In this document: positions 54,684 through 64,000 of the stretch, in pieces
Layout: the number at the start of each line of letters is the position of its first letter
Position numbering within the stretch: the stretch's first letter is position 1
Assembly: GCA_030248065.1 (NCBI GenBank)
Contig: JASAMV010008520.1
Coordinates: forward strand, 1 to 64,000
Length of the DNA stretch: 64,000 bases
Source of the DNA: Rhynchonema sp. JSB1_4
Lineage: Eukaryota > Nematoda > Chromadorea > Monhysterida > Xyalidae
Direction: 5' to 3'
Made by a program: the position numbers and the translations under genes
Notes under the pieces: generated by a model
Databases searched by the model: none
What the model was told of the DNA's origin: nothing
What the model saw: only the letters and a program-made list of their open reading frames with translations

Positions 54684-55464
54684 AAGTCCATCAAAGAAAA
54701 CTATCAAATGAAACATGAAGAAAGAGTGAGAAAGAATAACAGAAGATATAAACAAACTGGGCAAGATAATCGAAGCATAATGGAAAACAATAGAGCTCAA
54801 CAGAAGATATAGATTACACAGAGATCATAATCTTGTGGCTATGCTCTATGCTAAAATGCCCCCATGACTCCACTATATCCCGTTAAAAAGTCAACGTCAA
54901 AAAAGTTAAAAAAGTAAAAAAAAGTCCAAGACACGGCACCTAAAATGGAAAATATCCCAAATTCAAAAAAACACAAGATAGGTGAAAAGTTTAAAAAATT
55001 ATTTTAGCCCGATCCTCAAATTTCATCAAGTGCATTGTCTGATGTTCCATGACAACCCGCAGAACCAAAATAAAACTAATTGCAAATATACCCGTGTTGG
55101 GCAAAATAGACGTTGTTTGTAAAAACACACGCACACACATGCAGAATATGACATCCTGCAAAAAAGTGCTAAGTTTGTCCGTCGGCTGTTCGCCTTTTGC
55201 GTTTAATTGTGGGCGGCGTGGTAAGGTAATCATTGCGTATTGAAAACCGCGTGAACAGCAAAGCACATCCTGCTGTTAAGGCACCATTATTGAAACAACC
55301 AAAATCATTGGGTACCTTTTACGCTCACTGTATTGTTACTTGTGTCACTCCTCGAATGCTGTATCTTGTAGCGTGCAATTTACAGCATATGTGCGCTGTG
55401 CGATGAAAGGGGAAAGTTTTCTGTTGGTGGGAGGGGATATCTTGCACAAACGAGCAGGGATGAT
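54684..55464. other. Gene F 3' flank, no gene recognised
   Basis: AT-rich. No exon or repeat recognised with confidence. Confidence 0.4.
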
Positions 55465-55734
55465 CAGGGTTGGGCAAAACGATCTTGTTTTTCCAAATCT
55501 CGTACCAGATCGTTATTTTTTCATTTTTAAGACCATTGTCACATTAAAAGCTTCAAACCAAAAACGTATTTTAGGGGCAATCTGTCTTGGACCACTCGAA
55601 AACAAAAGGCAGTCGGCCTTAGAGTGGCTTACTGCGTCAAAATTTCCGAGATCAATTTAGTTCCATCACGGGATATTGCCATAAGCACAACTCTCAAGAA
55701 TTCACTTTTTTTGAAAATTTCGCGCAACTAACAA
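55465..55734. mobile_element. Left end of a hAT-like family 1 element, truncated
   Basis: CAGGGTTGGGCAAAACGATC starts at 55465 and matches the left terminus of the copies at 1395 and 9756. No right terminus CCAACCCTG follows before the satellite. Confidence 0.5.
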
Positions 55735-57297
55735 TAAATAACTCTTACCAAAACTTTTCTTGCCAAGACTTTTGTAACCAAGACATTTCTCACCAAGACT
55801 TTTCTAACCGAGACTTTTCTCCCCTAGGCTTTTCTTACCGAGATTTTTCTTACCAAGACTTTTCTTACCAATACTTTTCTTACCAAGACTTTTCTCACCA
55901 GGACTTGTTTTACCGAGAATTTTCTTACCGAGACTTTTCTTACCGAGACTTTTCTTACCGAGACTTTTCTTACCGAGACTTTAATTACCAAGACTTTTCT
56001 TACCAAGACTTTTTCTTACCAAGACTTTTCTTACCGAGACTTTTCTTACCGAGACTTTTCTTACCGAGACTTTTCTTACCGAGACTTTAATTACCAAGAC
56101 TTTTCTTACCAAGACTTTTTCTTACCAAGACTTTTCTTACCGAGACTTTTCTTACCGAGACTTTTCTTACCGAGACTTTAATTACCAAGACTTTTCTTAC
56201 CAAGACTTTTTCTTACCAAGACTTTTCTTACCGAGACTTTTCTTACCGAGACTTTTCTTACCGAGACTTTTCTTACCGAGACTTTAATTACCAAGACTTT
56301 TCTTACCAAGACTTTTTCTTGCCAAGACTTTTCTTACCGAGACTTTAATTACCAAGACTTTTCTTACCAAGACTTTTTCTTACCAAGACTTTTCTTACCG
56401 AGACTTTTCTTACCGAGACTTTAATTACCAAGACTTTTCTTACCAAGTCTTTTTCTTACCAAGACTTTTCTTACCGAGACTTTAATTACCAAGACTTTTC
56501 TTACCAAGTCATTTTCTTACCAAGACTTTTCTTACCGAGACTTTTCTTACCGAGACTTTAATTACCAAGACTTTTCTTACCAAGACTTTTTCTTACCAAG
56601 ACTTTTCTTACCGAGACTTTAATTACCAAGACTTTTCTTACCAAGACTTTTTCTTACCAAGACTTTTCTTACCGAGACTTTTCTTACCGAGACTTTAATT
56701 ACCAAGACTTTTCTTACCAAGACTTTTTCTTACCAAGACTTTTCTTACCGAGACTTTTCTTACCGAGACTTTAATTACCAAGAGTTTTCTTACCAAGACT
56801 TTTTCTTACCAAGACTTTTCTTACCGAGACTTTTCTTACCGAGACTTTTCTTACCGAGACTTTTCTTACCGAGACTTTAATTACCAAGACTTTTCTTACC
56901 AAGACTTTTTCTTACCAAGACTTTTCTTACCGAGACTTTTCTTACCGAGACTTTTCTTACCGAGACTTTAATTACCAAGACTTTTCTTACCAAGACTTTT
57001 TCTTACCAAGACTTTTCTTACCGAGACTTTTCTTACCGAGACTTTTCTTACCGAGACTTTTCTTACCGAGACTTTAATTACCAAGACTTTTCTTACCAAG
57101 ACTTTTTCTTACCAAGACTTTTCTTACCGAGACTTTTCTTACCGAGACTTTTCTTACCGAGACTTTAATTACCAAGACTTTTCTTACCAAGACTTTTTCT
57201 TACCAAGACTTTTCTTACCGAGACTTTTCTTACCGAGACTTTTCTTACCAAGACTTTTCTTACCAAGACATTTGCTACCGAGACTTTTCTTATTTGA
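55735..57297. repeat. Satellite of 15-bp monomers with higher-order structure
   Basis: About 100 tandem monomers of CTTACCGAGACTTTT and CTTACCAAGACTTTT. Blocks recur in a set order: one AATTACCAAGACTTT, one TCTTACCAAGACTTTTT (one base longer), one CTTACCAAGACTTTT, then one to four CTTACCGAGACTTTT. Edges are more degenerate (55735-55900 and 57240-57297). Frames of 60 or so codons inside are artefacts of the 15-bp period. Confidence 0.85.
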
Positions 57298-57586
57298 TTT
57301 CTTCGGGTTCTAATTTGATTTCTTCTTTTTTGCCAGACGGCCCGTTTTGCACCGATCATCCCTTATAGCCCCCGGGGCTGGTACGTATCATGTGTTCTGT
57401 TTACTCATTGTTTACTTTTCTCAGCATTTCATCTGTACAACAAACTCGCAAAGCTTAAGAATGCACCCGAATGCTCGAACAAAGTATTGAACAATGGTTG
57501 AGTTTGCTTGTTGGCAGCAGACGATGTTGAATAATAACGGGGAGCGCATGTACATTCCAAAATCCTTTGTGAACAAAAAATGGCTT
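57298..57586. other. Spacer between satellite and tRNA-like sequence
   Basis: No feature recognised. Confidence 0.4.
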
Positions 57587-57658
57587 TCTTCGACTGGGGC
57601 TCGAACCCAGGTCCTCCGCCTAACCGGGGCATTGCTCTACCAACTGAGCTATCGAAGT
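57587..57658 (-). tRNA. tRNA-like sequence, eroded
   Basis: On the minus strand: acceptor ACTTCGA, then TAGCTCAGTTGGTAGAGCA (D arm, A box), anticodon arm ATGCC-CCGGTTA-GGCGG, T arm CTGGGTTCGAGCCCCAG (B box), closing TCGAAGA. Length 72 nt is normal. Position 33 is C rather than U, the first acceptor pair is A-A and the top of the anticodon stem is unpaired, so it is probably a pseudogene or SINE head. The nominal anticodon would be GGT. Confidence 0.5.
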
Positions 57659-57782
57659 GCCTGCCCTTGGACGCAAAGTTTTTGGTCATATACATACGCA
57701 ATTGTGATTGCCGTTTCTGCTGTGATGCACAGACCCACATGTGACAAAGTATTGAACAATTTGGATTACAACACCGTCATGA

Positions 57783-59517
57783 CCATACCTGTAGGATTAG
57801 CGGAGCGGTTGTGGCGCTCGTTGTGCAACCCACTTTTCGGTGGCGCTCCAAGTTTTGGGTGGCGCGCGATGTTTATTCGATTTGTTTTTGTGGCGCTCCA
57901 AGTTTTTTTGTGGAGCGTCAAGTTCGATTGGGCCGTTCCGGTGGCGCCCGAAGTTTTTTTGTGGCGCTCCAAGTTTTCTGTGGAGCGCCATGTTTTCGGT
58001 GGCGCGCCAAGTTTTTTGGTGGAGCGCAAAGCTTTCCTCGGACTCCGTGTTGACTAAAACATGCGTGGCGCCCAGAGTTTGACCGAATGTTGCGGCCGGC
58101 AACACGGGAGGCGCCCGACGTGCTTCGACAACCTCAGTGGTGCGCCAAGTTCGCAATTACGTAGCATTTTGGTCATGGATTGCCACAGTATACATATGTC
58201 ACTTTTGTACTTGGCGATTTAATTTGCACTTGGTGCTCCACTGATGTGTCTGTCGTCTAAAACGCGCAGCTTCAGATTAAGTTTGGAGCGTCACTGAGCA
58301 AACTGACGTTGATTCGATGCCAGGGTAATGCGTGTAAGGCCGACGTTCTGGTCAAACTACGACGCTTTGCACATCAGGCTCAACCCACAATGTTTGCGTA
58401 CATCGGGCTCCTCCCACATTACTGCTGTTGACGGTTGCGGCCGTGTAGTCGGTATTCACTCACGCAATCGCTCAATTGTGATGTTTTGTTCATTCAGGCA
58501 ATGACAACAACAGCCAAAAATGTTTCGCCATTTGCGTATATATAGGGGGTATACTTGCGTATTTTTCCGCAAAATATATTTTTGGAAAAAACCGTTTTTT
58601 CCGAAAAAAACCGATTTTTTTTCAAATATTTTTCCAGTACTGAAGGATACCCATGGTCCAAAAGCACCTATTTTGGAGAAACTTTCGTCGGGAAATGGCC
58701 TGAAACAGGCTAAAAATGCACTTGGAGATTAAAAAGTGCTCATTTTGAACTGTTTTGTTCCGATTTACATTGGTTTTGACAACATCCTCTCGCAACCTTG
58801 GAAAATATCCAGGAAATTTTTGGAAAAAAAGCGTTTTTTTTCAAAAGTTGCCACTTGGAAAATTTCCGGAAAAATAAAAACGTATTTTTCCGGGCCTCGG
58901 AAAAAATGGTTTTTTTCGGTTTTTTTTTCGGCCCGCAAGTATAATAGGGGGTGGTCTTCCAAAGGTGAACCGGTCATCGGTGTCCGCCGGTGGATCGGGT
59001 CACTTTTTGGGTTCCTGTATTGGCGATGCAATGGCATCGGGATACCTTTTAGTTTGAAACTACAAGGCACGCATGAACCAGTCGGTTCCAGAACTGATTT
59101 CAAAATGCTGAAAGGAGCCTTTTTAAGCGAGTTACGTAATTCCGAACTTGGCGCTCCACTGAGATGGTCGAGCGCACGTCGGGCGCCTCTCGTGTTGCCA
59201 GACGGAACATTTGGTCAAGCTCTGGGCGCCACGCATGTTATAGTCAACACCGGGAGTCCGAGAAAAACTTTGCGCTCCACCAAAAAACTTGGCGCGCCAC
59301 CGAACACATGGCGCTCCACAGAAAACTTGGAGCGCCACAAAAAACTTCGGGCGCCTCCAGAACAGCCCAATCGAACTTGACGCTCCACAAAAAAACTTGG
59401 AGCGCCATAAAAAACAAATCGAATAAACATCGCGCGCCACCCAAAACTTGGAGCGCCACCGAAAAGGGGGTTGCACAACGAGCGCCACAGACCGCTCCGC
59501 ATATCCTACAGGTATGG
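57783..59517. mobile_element. Large foldback element with GGCGCTCCAAG subrepeats
   Basis: The left arm (57783-58165) and right arm (59125-59517) are inverted copies, starting CCATACCTGTAGGATTAGCG and ending with its near-complement. The arms are built of tandem TGGCGCTCCAAGTTTT-type repeats. TCATGA flanks both ends but is self-complementary, so the duplication is not certain. The middle carries the MITE 58550-58943. Long frames on both strands of the arms are repeat artefacts. Confidence 0.75.
58550..58943. mobile_element. MITE, TATACT family, nested in the foldback element
   Basis: The ends are TATACTTGCG and CGCAAGTATA, with the exact 8-bp duplication ATAGGGGG (58542-58549 and 58944-58951). 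The interior matches the CCGAAAAAAACCG style of 5948-6401. Confidence 0.85.
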
Positions 59518-59542
59518 TCATGACACATCACAAAAACGTTCG

Positions 59543-62500
59543 TTAAGCCGTTGGCTCTTCCATAGAAGCCATCGCTTCAGTGATAAAATGTTGAACATCG
59601 GTAACTCGCGTGAAAATCCGTGGAAACTGTCTCGTGTTGCACGAGCCACCCCACGAAGTGATGCCGTGCAGCTCCCAGGCTTTGTCTTCCTTACTCTGAC
59701 ATATTACCGGTGAGCCGGAGTACTCCTGGAGTGGGAAGGCGCTTTTTGGAGTTATTTCAGTCTAAAGGTCAACCAGCGGGGATTGGCTACGTGTGTCACT
59801 GCTTGGCTGGCAGGTAGGTATATACGACCGTGTTCATATAATATGTAGGTGCTGCGCCAGGTCATCGCCAGTGCCAGACGTGGTGGTCAGTATAGATCAG
59901 CAAACACTTTGGTTAGGGCACATGATTCCTTCCTCAAAAATCGATGCTGCCGGTTTCACTCTGTGATGATCGCGATTTGCGTTGGTCACGTGACGTTTTC
60001 AATAGACGGACAGAATCGATCAAGTATAACCAGTTCGATACCAGTCTTAATTTGCAGCAAAAAGGAAAAGTTTGACGAACTTTACAAAATAGCCGATTTC
60101 GAGAGCATCTTGAAATATCTTTTCTGCAAAAGAAAAGCACGCATACCGAGCATTTGGCGCCCTGATCGGACGGCACTTCCATACTTTTCACCTCATCACT
60201 GCCCCCGCACGCGCACATCATCGTTCGGGGATCGAACCCGACGCCAAACTTGTGCGCACAACCGATGCTCGTCTCGAGGGTCAGCACTGATTGACGCAGC
60301 GTGTTCGGACGCCAACCTTGATAAATCAGGGCAGTCCAGATTGAAGTTATGCAGAACTTCGTTCTAATACGTCATGGTGAGAAGGCGAAAACACCATAAA
60401 ATCAGAGTTTTTCAAGTTATGCTAGGTACCTTTTCACGTCTAACCTGTGCTCTGTCCCCATCCAGCCACATAACATTCAGTGCCTTCTTTGACTGACCAT
60501 TTCGGTAAACACGCGGGCGCTACGGTCTCGGCCATGGGCAATGGTTTATCGAACATCAACACGGCAATATCGAACAGCCACGAGGATTGGTCGAATCGCG
60601 GGTGAACTACGGCACTCGAGGCCATGAAACATTTGCCGGAGCTGGACTGTAGGTTGTGCGCACCGATCGACGCACAGTAACGTTGAGTGTTGTTGAAACT
60701 CGTGCCGTTGGCGCTGAAAATTGACGTTGTGATTTCGAACCAAAGGATTTGAAATTGAAAAGTTTCAACATGGAGAACAATGTTTTTAGGGTGTATTGGC
60801 ATTGTCCGGACACATACTGTACATACCTGGGCGCGCTCGGTACAGTCGTTCTAGCTGTGGCATGCGTGAGCAAGAAACGTTGCTCATTTAGATAACCACA
60901 AAATATTTCATAATGCTCGTTCACTAGCCAGTACGAATATAGTGCAACTTTTTTGCCGGTCTGCTTTTTTGCCGTCTTTTGCAGAACAACTACATATTAG
61001 CTTCACTCACTCTTTGGGATACCAGCACCAGTCTGTTTGAAGGCAATGAACTTAAAGTCATCGCTTCAATTATTCAAATATTCATATCACAAGACTCAAC
61101 GCACATGCAATGCGCAGCCGTGACGAGCACCCGATCCGACACCATCGCCCCACCACAGCCGGTGAACGTGCCGTTTCGCCCGATGGCAACTTGCCATGGC
61201 CAACTGTTCGGTTTGGCTTGACGGGCCGCTGAACAGAAATATACATTTCTTGTTTCTTAAAATCAAACAGGTGATGTTTCATTAGACTTACAGCCGATTG
61301 ACGCGCTCTGGCACACGGTCATCGGCGGTTCCTTGAAATTATCAGCAATGTTCGTGATCATCCCGACCAGGGGAATGGCTTCGGGCAATTTGTCGAGAAA
61401 AGATGGGGGTCGCGTGAAAGGTAGAATTTTTGTCCTGCCGCACTCTCTTTTAGGCTCAGTTGTTGTCGCTTCTGTTGATGTTGTTGTTGTTGTTGCTGTT
61501 GCTGTTGTTGTAGACGTCGTTGTGAACGGTGTTGTTGGTCTTGTTGTGGTTGTTGTGGGGCTGTAATTATCAGTAAAACCTGCTTCAAAATGCTGTTCTC
61601 ACACTGCTTAAGAAAGTCGTCGTTAAGGCACAACTGATGTCGCATGTATTAAAATTGTCAATGACCAAACCTTGCGGTTGTTGCAGCTGTGGCACCGTTA
61701 TTGTTATCATTGTTGCTTTCTGATGTTGAGCTTGACGAATCCGTTGCCATGTTGTATGCATCGTAATCAATGTAGTCACCCGTGTTTGTATTGCTGCTTG
61801 AACTTGAGGTATCCGTATTCGAATTCGCACTATTCGCTGCTTCATAGTCTGAATTTAGCGTTTTTATTCGGTTTTACGGTTTTTCATTCTCACAAGCTGG
61901 CTGACCTCCGCTTGAACCATATTCCCTGTCTGTATTGCCACTTTCATATGCGGCCTGATCATAATTGCCACCATATTCATTGCCCTCATAGTTGGCGTTT
62001 GCCGTTTCGGACACAGCTTCTCCCAGATAATCCGTCGCTTGTGACAGGTAGTCAGTGGCTGTTGACGCGTACTCGCTCAACGTGTCAGTGATATCTGAAG
62101 GAATTCGCAGAATGCTATGTTTTTGGCAAGATTCAAGGGACTTGCTCCTTAGTTGTACAGCCACGAAGAAATTTCGATGTTTTTCTGAACTTTTAGCGGC
62201 AATTTTTTCATACATGAAAAAAATTTCTGACTTCGCAAACCTGAGGCATAGTCAGTCGTTCCATAGTCCGTTGAACCTCCTTGAATTCCATTTTGTCCGC
62301 CTTGAGAATCGGCGCTTCCCTGCATCCCACCCTGAGTTCCTCCTGATTCAGCATTGCCGCCTTGCATTCCTCCATGTGAACTTCCCTGACCGCCACCTTG
62401 GGAGAGTTGACCTCCGCCTCCACTACTTCCTCCTCCTCCTCCACCACTTCCTCCTCCACCACCACTTCCTCCTCCACCGCTTCCTCCTCCTCCACCGCTT

Positions 62501-64000
62501 CCTCCTCCACCACCACTTCCTCCGCCTCCGCCGCTTCCTCCTCCACCACCACTTCCTCCTCCTCCGCCGCTTCCTCCTCCACCACCACTTCCTCCTCCTC
62601 CACCGGATCCAAACTGGCCACCGAAACTCTGAGATCCATGCAAGCCCCCTGCCACTTGGCTGCCACCGGAGTTTGATCCTCCGCCTGAGTGACCGCCAAA
62701 GTTGCCGCCTTGCGAACCACCGGTTTGGCTTCCCCGTACGTTTGAGGCGCCTCCTTGTCCCCAGGAGCCTTGACTTCCTCCGTGCGATCCACCGGAATGG
62801 TCTCCTTGGACATTAGATCCTCCACCGTGTTGCGACCAGGAGTTGGCGTTGACGCCTTGCGAACCTCCGCGGGAACCGCCGCTGCTGCTCTGTTGACCCC
62901 ACGAACTAAGTCTCTCACCGTCCTGTGAGCCTGCCTGGCCACTTGAGGAGCCGCCTCTGTTTGAGTTTTGAAACGCGGACAATTGGCCTCCATTTTGTCG
63001 ACCTCCTTGACCGCCACTTGCTTGATTTGCTGAAATTGTCTGATCTTGAATTACTCAGAGGAAGTATAGTCCACCCATCAGCTCATGACACTTTTTGCCA
63101 GCTGAAAAGCTTGACAGGATCCAGTGCTGTTCCGGTTCCGGTTGGCTCACGAAAAAGAAAAGAAAGAGAAATCGGTTTTTATTTTATTTTTGTGTGCCGT
63201 TTTCTCTGACATTGCCTTGCGGAGGAACAATTTTTTCACAACGGAACCTGAACCTCCCACACAAGTGCCATGGGCTGATGGACGGACTATACAAGAGGTG
63301 AAATGAAGCAATTCCGACCTGTTTGTTGTCCAAACTGAGACGCCTGTTGACCGCGATTCTGGGCTTGTTGGGCTGGAAGATCACAGGTTGAGAATAATTT
63401 TAAACTTTCATGATTGAAGTTCAAATTTGAAAACAACTTACCGGTATTCTGTCCAAATTGGTTCGCTGATGATCCTCTGGTTCCGCCGTTGCCAAAATTT
63501 TGACTGCCGCGGCTGTTCCCGCTGTTGCCATTGAAACCAGCACCGGTGTTTCCATTGTTTCCAGAATTGCCACTGAGACCACCACCGCGGTTGCCATTGT
63601 TGCCGTTGAAACCCCCACCTCGGTTGCCACCAGAATTGCCACCTAAGCCGCCGCCGCGACCTTTTCCGTTGAAACCTCCGCCACGGCTGACTCCACCACG
63701 CGCTCCTTGAAGTGCTCCACTCCCTGACCCTCTGACAGCTCCAGCCGCGCCTCTAGCTCCACTTGCAGCGCCCCTTGCTCCCGACATAGCACCTCGTGCT
63801 CCACTTGCTGCACCTCGTGCTCCACTCATGGCTCCCCTGGCACCTGACATGGCACCTCGTCCTCCGCTCAAGGCGGCTCTTCCTCCACTCATGGCCGCTC
63901 TTCCTCCGCTCATGGCTGCTCTTCCTCCGCTTAAGGCAGCTCTTCCTCCGCTCATGGCAGCTCTTCCTCCGCTCAAGGCAGCTCTTCCTCCGCTCATGGC
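59543..64000 (-). CDS. Gene G: Gly-rich/Thr-rich protein with C-terminal trypsin-fold domain (5' end outside window)
   Basis: Minus exons joined in phase: 64000-63442, 63372-63319, 63029-62241, 62094-61906, 61848-61671, 61560-61292, 61228-61105, 60713-60445, 60316-60147, 59725-59543 (TAA). Order: (M/L)SGGRAA repeats and Asn/Gly-rich stretch, Gly/Ser-rich region with GGGGGS repeats, acidic Tyr-rich part (DYLSQATDYLGEA), Ser/Asn/Asp-rich part, Thr-rich linker (STTTATATTTTTTS), then the protease-like domain: PNSWPWQVAI, TAAHC (His57), FDIAVL (Asp102), GWGQSTG, DPRTMMC, CSEYSGSPVIC around Ser195, TSWGGSC, FTRV. The activation site is SIGSA instead of R-IVGG, and positions 193-194 are Glu-Tyr instead of Gly-Asp, so it is probably non-catalytic. 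Likely secreted or cuticular (inferred). Start not visible. Confidence 0.75.
62410..62612 (-). repeat. Tandem Gly/Ser codon repeat in gene G
   Basis: Imperfect tandem units encoding GGGGGS on the minus strand. Other frames give Thr/Ser or Glu/Val runs that are only shadows. Such arrays change length easily. Confidence 0.7.
63067..63289. mobile_element. MITE, TAGTC family, in gene G intron
   Basis: The left end TAGTCCACCCATCAGCTCAT and right end ATGGGCTGATGGACGGACTA are inverted, with TA at 63065-63066 and 63290-63291. It is a 223-bp copy of the family at 53826 and 30327. Confidence 0.75.
63815..64000 (-). repeat. Tandem (M/L)SGGRAA codon repeat in gene G
   Basis: 21-24 bp units (ATGAGCGGAGGAAGAGCTGC and CTTGAGCGGAGGAAGAGCTG on the coding strand) alternate Met and Leu at the first position. 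They decay into SGARGA units towards 63740. The array runs off the window. Confidence 0.7.

Noticed and set aside
55735..57297. CRISPR-like array or repeat protein (SVRKVSVRK frames)
   Set aside because: There are no unique spacers, monomers are contiguous and the organism is a eukaryote; a simple satellite explains it.
57766..59531. Several 80-130 residue frames on both strands (VALQVF, RWRSKF types)
   Set aside because: All lie in the subrepeat arms of the foldback element and mirror each other.
61580..61646. Extra Cys-containing exon of gene G between 61671 and 61560
   Set aside because: Either frame gives a stop or a phase clash; splicing 61671 directly to 61560 is in phase.
62055..62816. 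253-residue plus frame rich in His/Leu/Arg
   Set aside because: Antisense of the Gly/Ser-rich exon of gene G.
62208..63017. 269-residue minus frame rich in Glu/Val
   Set aside because: Shifted frame over the GGGGGS codon repeats; the Gly/Ser frame joins in phase to neighbouring exons and to the protease-like domain.

Overview
This is eukaryotic, intron-rich DNA. It is most likely from a nematode: most introns are short (about 40-120 bp) and end in TTTCAG, TTGCAG or CTTCAG, and hexamer runs of the nematode telomere type (TTAGGC, read here as GCCTAA) occur at several internal positions. There are no bacterial signals. All gene models below were joined by hand from reading frame, splice sites and intron phase. 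No transcript evidence was available.

The window is dominated by a cluster of modular single-pass membrane receptors built from CCP/sushi-like domains. Gene A (12247-26773, +) is a 28-exon gene: leader, C-type-lectin-like domain, about 15 CCP-like modules, one transmembrane helix and a Lys/Pro-rich tail, so it has a selectin-like layout. Head-to-head with it is a smaller, probably broken relative on the minus strand (A', 11771-2490; half a lectin domain, one CCP, a transmembrane segment and a tail). Its introns hold a LINE and several nested DNA transposons. Gene D (48753-41191, -) is a second 28-exon receptor with leader, PLAT domain, thrombospondin type-1 repeat, about 13 CCP modules, transmembrane helix and basic tail. 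Between A and D lie a small receptor-like membrane gene E (39208-40363, +) and at least three pseudogene copies in which a leader is joined to the gene A-type tail (28.9, 33.5-35.5 and 36.5-37.5 kb). A GTGGCAC...ACCGTAA sequence module recurs upstream of the A, E and pseudogene start sites and in a tandem array at 50.3-50.8 kb.

To the right are two weaker candidates (49.7-50.1 kb and 50.9-51.2 kb, -), an orphan seven-exon gene F (about 51.5-54.7 kb, +), a 1.5 kb satellite of 15-bp monomers (55.7-57.3 kb), a large foldback element (57.8-59.5 kb), and the 3' part of gene G (64000-59543, -). Gene G encodes a glycine-rich and threonine-rich protein ending in a chymotrypsin-fold domain. That domain keeps His, Asp and Ser but has lost the activation-site Arg, Gly193 and Asp194, so it is probably a non-catalytic homologue.

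The rest is transposon-rich. Elements with exact target-site duplications include several hAT-like MITE families (8-bp duplications), TA-duplicating MITEs, a Harbinger-type element (TAA) with a BESS-like ORF, and a Penelope-like element with 570-bp inverted arms lodged in a gene A intron. Nested insertions give a relative history of the locus. The receptors probably act at the cell surface in adhesion, recognition or immunity. That is inferred from domain architecture, not shown by the sequence.
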